DNA of 8,539 nucleotides from JAWKRB01 sp041389885 (lineage in GTDB: Bacteria > Myxococcota_A > Polyangia > Polyangiales > Ga0077539). The notes under the pieces are model-generated. The model was not told where the DNA came from. It saw only the letters and a list, made by a program, of their open reading frames with translations, and ran no database searches. Location of the stretch: NCBI GenBank assembly GCA_041389885.1, contig JAWKRB010000060.1, positions 1 to 8,539 on the forward strand, written 5' to 3'. Numbering within the stretch: position 1 is the stretch's first letter; each line of letters opens with the position of its first letter. Positions 6,030 through 8,539 of this stretch are shown here, piece after piece. Made by a program: the position numbers and the translations under genes.

Positions 6030-6932
6030 ATGCTATCGGGGATGACCGGCTTCGCCCGGGTGGCCGGAGAAGAAAGCTGGGGCGCCTGGGCGTGGGAAGC
6101 GAGAAGCGTGAACGGGCGTTCGCTGGATGTGCACGTGAACTATCCGCCCGGCTTCGACACATTCGAGCGCGACGTGAAGGCGATGGCGGGCGAGCGGTTC
6201 AATCGCGGCTCACTGCAGGTCAGCCTGCGGATCGACGTGGCCACCGGCGGGACCGGCGTCGTCGTCGACCATGCGCTGTTGGACATGCTGATGGGGGCTG
6301 TCCGCAAGGCGATTGGCGGCGAATTGAGTGCCGACGCCGTGGTGGCGCTGATGGGCTTCAAAGGCGTTGTCGAGGCCGGGAACTCGTCCACGCGCGAACT
6401 GGCGGGCGATGAGTCGGTCATGCAGGTGCTCGGAGCGGGTGTGCGCCTGGCGCTCGACCAGCTGGTCGAGGCGCGCCGAAGGGAAGGCGCCGACTTGATG
6501 GCGCTGCTCTTGGGCCACCTCGACGAGATCGAACTGGTGTCCACACAGGCGGCAGAGTTGGCGGCAACCCAGCCGGGCCTGATCAAGGCAAAGCTGGTCA
6601 AACAGCTGGAAGAGCTTGACCCCGAAGGCCGGGTCGATGTCGAACGGTTCGCGGCAGAGGCTGCGCTATCGGCCGCGCGCGCCGATGTGCGCGAGGAACT
6701 CGACCGGCTCACCGCGCATGTGAAATCGGGCCGCGACCTCCTGAAGGCAGGCTCTCCGGCAGGCCGGATGCTGAATTTCCTCGCCCAGGAACTGAACCGA
6801 GAAGCGAATACGCTGTGCTCGAAAGCCATCAGTCTGGATTTGACGAATGCGGGACTCAGCATGGATTTCGCTCAAGCCCGGCACTCCTCGTGCCCTTCAC
6901 GGCCGCCGGTGCTCCTCGGCCGACTTTCATGA
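6030..6932 (+). CDS. yicC: YicC/YloC-family endoribonuclease, 3' end replaced by IS sequence (disrupted)
   Basis: The protein starts MLSGMTGFARV, matching the N-terminal MTGFAR signature of the YicC family. It continues with WEARSVNGRSLDV, YPPGFD and RGSLQVSLRI. The C-terminal DUF1732-type block GSPAGRMLNFLAQELNREAN, then TLCSK, is also intact. In E. coli YicC is an endoribonuclease that cleaves small RNA. After M278 (codon 6861-6863) the normal ending, of the form K-xx-IxQxREQxxNxE, is missing. The frame instead runs 22 codons into the left end of an insertion sequence and stops at 6930-6932. Almost the whole domain is still encoded, but the conserved tail is lost, so activity is doubtful. 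ATG 6024 is an alternative start; neither start has a strong ribosome-binding site. The wording (WGAWAWEARSVNGRSLDV) looks alphaproteobacterial, and the codon use is less GC-extreme than upstream genes. Confidence 0.85.
   Translation: MLSGMTGFARVAGEESWGAWAWEARSVNGRSLDVHVNYPPGFDTFERDVKAMAGERFNRGSLQVSLRIDVATGGTGVVVDHALLDMLMGAVRKAIGGELSADAVVALMGFKGVVEAGNSSTRELAGDESVMQVLGAGVRLALDQLVEARRREGADLMALLLGHLDEIELVSTQAAELAATQPGLIKAKLVKQLEELDPEGRVDVERFAAEAALSAARADVREELDRLTAHVKSGRDLLKAGSPAGRMLNFLAQELNREANTLCSKAISLDLTNAGLSMDFAQARHSSCPSRPPVLLGRLS
6860..6863. repeat. Left copy of candidate target-site duplication, CATG
   Basis: CATG directly precedes the left IS end and is repeated directly after the right end at 8536-8539. 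Four bases fits the 4-5 bp duplications known for IS1380-family elements. CATG is its own reverse complement, so it could instead be the outermost part of the terminal inverted repeats; this window cannot separate the two readings. The yicC frame is recognisable exactly up to this ATG, which favours the target reading. Confidence 0.55.
6864..6873 (+). repeat. Left terminal inverted repeat of the IS
   Basis: GATTTCGCTC, a perfect inverted match to 8526-8535; the match becomes 14 bp if the flanking palindromic CATG is counted. Beyond it the two ends diverge. Confidence 0.7.
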
Positions 6933-7030
6933 GTTGATCACGAGTTTCTGTCGACTTGATGCCGAGTTTGGTGAGCGAAAGACAATAGGGCCCCCTTACC
7001 CCCATGACCGCCACAGCACTGGTCAACAGC

Positions 7031-8422
7031 TCAGATGAGGTATCGGGCGTGCGGCGGCACCCGCAGCGTTCGCGAACGCCCCGAGCGGATCAGACGCCCT
7101 GCCACCCTCATCACCGCATGCCGGACCCAGGGTGTGCGCCAGCGCTGCGCGGCAGGGAACTTCGCGGCGACATACCGCGCCAGCAGGTTGAACGTCAGCG
7201 CCTTGAGCAGCAGCATCGCGTGGTTCGCCCTGAAGTCGCTCGTCGGGATCTTCCCGATCCCCCAGGCGCCCTTGAGATCCGCGATCATCGGCTCGACCTC
7301 GGCGCGGCCGTTGTACTCGCGGATCAGCGTGTCCAACTCGTCGCCCTGCGCGTTGGTCAGCACCGCCCACGCGCTCCAGTCCAGCTCGGGCCAGAGCGCC
7401 TTGGTGCCGCCGCTCTCGCGGTCCCACTCGCGTGCCGCCAGCACGCGCGGCGCGATGCCCGCGTCCCTCCACACCCCGCGCTGTACGTCGATCTCCGCGA
7501 CCTGCCGGATCGCGCGTCCGTCGGCGTCGAAGTCGACACTGCTCCAGTCTCGATGCGCCTGGACGGCCGAGGCGACCCGCGCGTCCATTCGGGCCTTGAT
7601 CACGTAGTGAACCCCGAGCTCCTGCAGGGCCTTGAGCAGCTCGGTGCAGTCTCCCGCGGCGTCCAAACGGACCACGATCACGCACTCGGAGCCCACCGCC
7701 TGCCGGACACGCTGCACCCAGCGTGTCACGATCTTCACGTCGTCGTCGCCGAAGGCGGTGTTTCCGGGGCGAAGCTCGACGCCGGCGAGGGTGCCCGTCT
7801 CGGCGACGGTGGCGAGGATGGGATGGTAGCTCGGTCGCCCGTGATATCGGGGGTTGGGTCCCGGCACGGCGCCCTCGATCTGGGTGCCGAACACGACCTC
7901 GACGGAGGTGTCGATGTCGAGGTGAACCGTCTTGGGCTTGAGCGCCCGCAACGGCGCGAGACCGTGCTCGCTGACCATCGCGTCGAGGTCGCGCAGGGCC
8001 CTCTCGTCGAAGCGGCGGAGGTCGTCGTAGAGCGTGTCGATGGAGGGCACGTAGCCGCCCGCCAGGTGCAGCAGGAGGGGATCGGCGGCGAGCGCCTCCA
8101 GATCGAAGATGCGGTTGTGGCCGAGGGCGGCGAGGTCCATCAGAAGTCGGAGCTGGGCGGCCATGGAGTAGACCACGAGCGGTCCGCTCTTGAGACGCTT
8201 GAAGAGCCGCGTAAGGTGCTCATCCACGCCGGCGCGCCGCACGAAGCACGCCCAACCGATGAGCCCGGCGGAGCTCGTCAGGGTCGGGTCGGTGGCTTCG
8301 ACGTGAATGCGGGTCGGGTCCGGTCGATGGACCTTCTTCCGAAGTTGAAGATTTCGTCCTTGCGCGCGCTTGCCACCGAGGGCAGTCCGGCGCACCTTCT
8401 GGGTGCTCGTCGTGGGGGTCAT
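7031..8422 (-). CDS. IS1380-family DDE transposase
   Basis: A 463-residue protein from the minus-strand ATG at 8420-8422. The frame is open upstream to a TTG at 8440, which would add six residues; neither has a clear ribosome-binding site. Residues 9-32 are strongly basic and may contact DNA. IS1380-type motifs follow: SSAGLIGWACF near 50-60, HLDIDTSVEVVFGTQ with first catalytic D169, NPRYHGRPSYHPILA near 190-204, and VELRPGNTAFGD. The second D is D254 in VVRLDAAGD. YNGRAEVEPMIADLKG carries the likely catalytic E377, followed by NHAMLLLKALTFNLLARYV. It cuts and joins the IS ends during transposition. The length is normal for the family and no frameshift or stop is seen, so it is probably active. 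It is the only gene of the element. Confidence 0.93.
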   Translation of the reverse strand: MTPTTSTQKVRRTALGGKRAQGRNLQLRKKVHRPDPTRIHVEATDPTLTSSAGLIGWACFVRRAGVDEHLTRLFKRLKSGPLVVYSMAAQLRLLMDLAALGHNRIFDLEALAADPLLLHLAGGYVPSIDTLYDDLRRFDERALRDLDAMVSEHGLAPLRALKPKTVHLDIDTSVEVVFGTQIEGAVPGPNPRYHGRPSYHPILATVAETGTLAGVELRPGNTAFGDDDVKIVTRWVQRVRQAVGSECVIVVRLDAAGDCTELLKALQELGVHYVIKARMDARVASAVQAHRDWSSVDFDADGRAIRQVAEIDVQRGVWRDAGIAPRVLAAREWDRESGGTKALWPELDWSAWAVLTNAQGDELDTLIREYNGRAEVEPMIADLKGAWGIGKIPTSDFRANHAMLLLKALTFNLLARYVAAKFPAAQRWRTPWVRHAVMRVAGRLIRSGRSRTLRVPPHARYLI

Positions 8423-8525
8423 GGGTTTGTTTCGCAACAACCACTGATGCGCACGGCGAGCGCTATTTTCAAGGGGTATCAGGCGTTGCTTTTAAACAGT
8501 GCCTGCGGGATATCGCTTCGACCGC

Positions 8526-8535
8526 GAGCGAAATC
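8526..8535 (-). repeat. Right terminal inverted repeat of the IS (transposase-promoter end)
   Basis: GAGCGAAATC, the inverted partner of 6864-6873. It lies 104 bp upstream of the transposase ATG on the minus strand. Confidence 0.7.
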
Positions 8536-8539
8536 CATG
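8536..8539. repeat. Right copy of candidate target-site duplication, CATG (window end)
   Basis: The last four bases of the window repeat the CATG at 6860-6863. If this is the target duplication, the missing yicC tail should begin immediately beyond the window. The agreement of the window end with the element end may reflect a contig break at a repeated IS. Confidence 0.5.

Larger units (their letters stand above)
6864..8535 (-). mobile_element. IS1380-family insertion sequence, complete
   Basis: A 1672-bp element bounded by GATTTCGCTC at 6864-6873 and its reverse complement GAGCGAAATC at 8526-8535. It carries a single transposase gene on the minus strand. The length is within the usual range for IS1380 elements. 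It interrupts yicC near its 3' end and is flanked on both sides by CATG. The 167 nt beyond the transposase stop (6864-7030) are non-coding. They hold a short GGCAC-TCCTC-GTGCC hairpin and an extra TIR-like GAGCGAAA (6973-6980). The 113 nt ahead of the transposase ATG (8423-8535) include an AT-richer stretch, where a promoter would be expected; a TTGAAA lies there but I see no convincing partner -10 box. The transposase frame is intact, so the element may still be mobile. Confidence 0.82.

Noticed and set aside
6003..6863. The yicC block as cargo of a larger transposon
   Set aside because: No copy of the IS terminal repeat or any other inverted repeat was found near 6000, so there is no sign of a second element end there.
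7035..7607. 190-codon plus-strand frame opposite the transposase
   Set aside because: The opposite strand carries full IS1380 transposase motifs; this frame is Ser/Arg-rich and featureless.

Overview
The window is a mosaic of two kinds of DNA. Positions 1 to about 6000 are very GC-rich, with GC at nearly every third codon position and GTG starts. They are packed with soluble signalling proteins of the GAF/PAS/histidine-kinase/receiver type. This style fits a Myxococcota (deltaproteobacterial) genome, but that assignment is inferred from style and not from a marker gene. From about 6003 the composition becomes visibly less GC-extreme. A yicC gene of alphaproteobacterial flavour follows, interrupted by a complete IS1380-family insertion sequence that runs to within four bases of the window end.

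Layout. (1) 1-320: the 3' end of a FixJ/NarL-type response regulator with a LuxR helix-turn-helix. (2) 408-860: a stand-alone receiver with all phosphotransfer residues. (3) 868-3921: a 1017-residue soluble hybrid kinase, GAF-PAS-(decayed DHp)-PAS-HisKA-HATPase-REC-Hpt. (4) 3986-5119: a GAF protein whose kinase-like C-terminal half has lost the phospho-histidine and ATP-binding signatures. (5) 5123-5500: a receiver-like protein lacking the acidic pair and the conserved lysine. (6) 5522-6002, minus strand: the C-terminal half of a metallo-beta-lactamase-fold hydrolase, cut off at its 5' side and frameshifted near its 3' end. (7) 6030-6932: yicC, disrupted near its 3' end. (8) 6864-8535: the IS1380-family element, with its transposase on the minus strand at 7031-8422 and a candidate 4-bp CATG target duplication on each side.

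Genes 2-5 lie on one strand. Spacing is 7 nt between genes 2 and 3, 64 nt between 3 and 4, and 3 nt between 4 and 5, so they look like one transcription unit; the FixJ-type regulator lies 87 nt upstream. A working model, which is inference: the hybrid kinase senses a cytoplasmic signal through GAF and PAS, autophosphorylates and relays His-Asp-His through its own REC and Hpt domains. The Hpt could then feed the stand-alone receiver or the LuxR-type regulator. The pseudokinase and pseudo-receiver would be non-catalytic partners.

The most noteworthy points are the paired degenerate kinase and receiver, the vestigial DHp inside the hybrid kinase, the abrupt junction near 6000 (true transfer or chimeric assembly), and the IS insertion whose duplicated target coincides with the window's last four bases. 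I saw no tRNA, rRNA, CRISPR array or phage genes.
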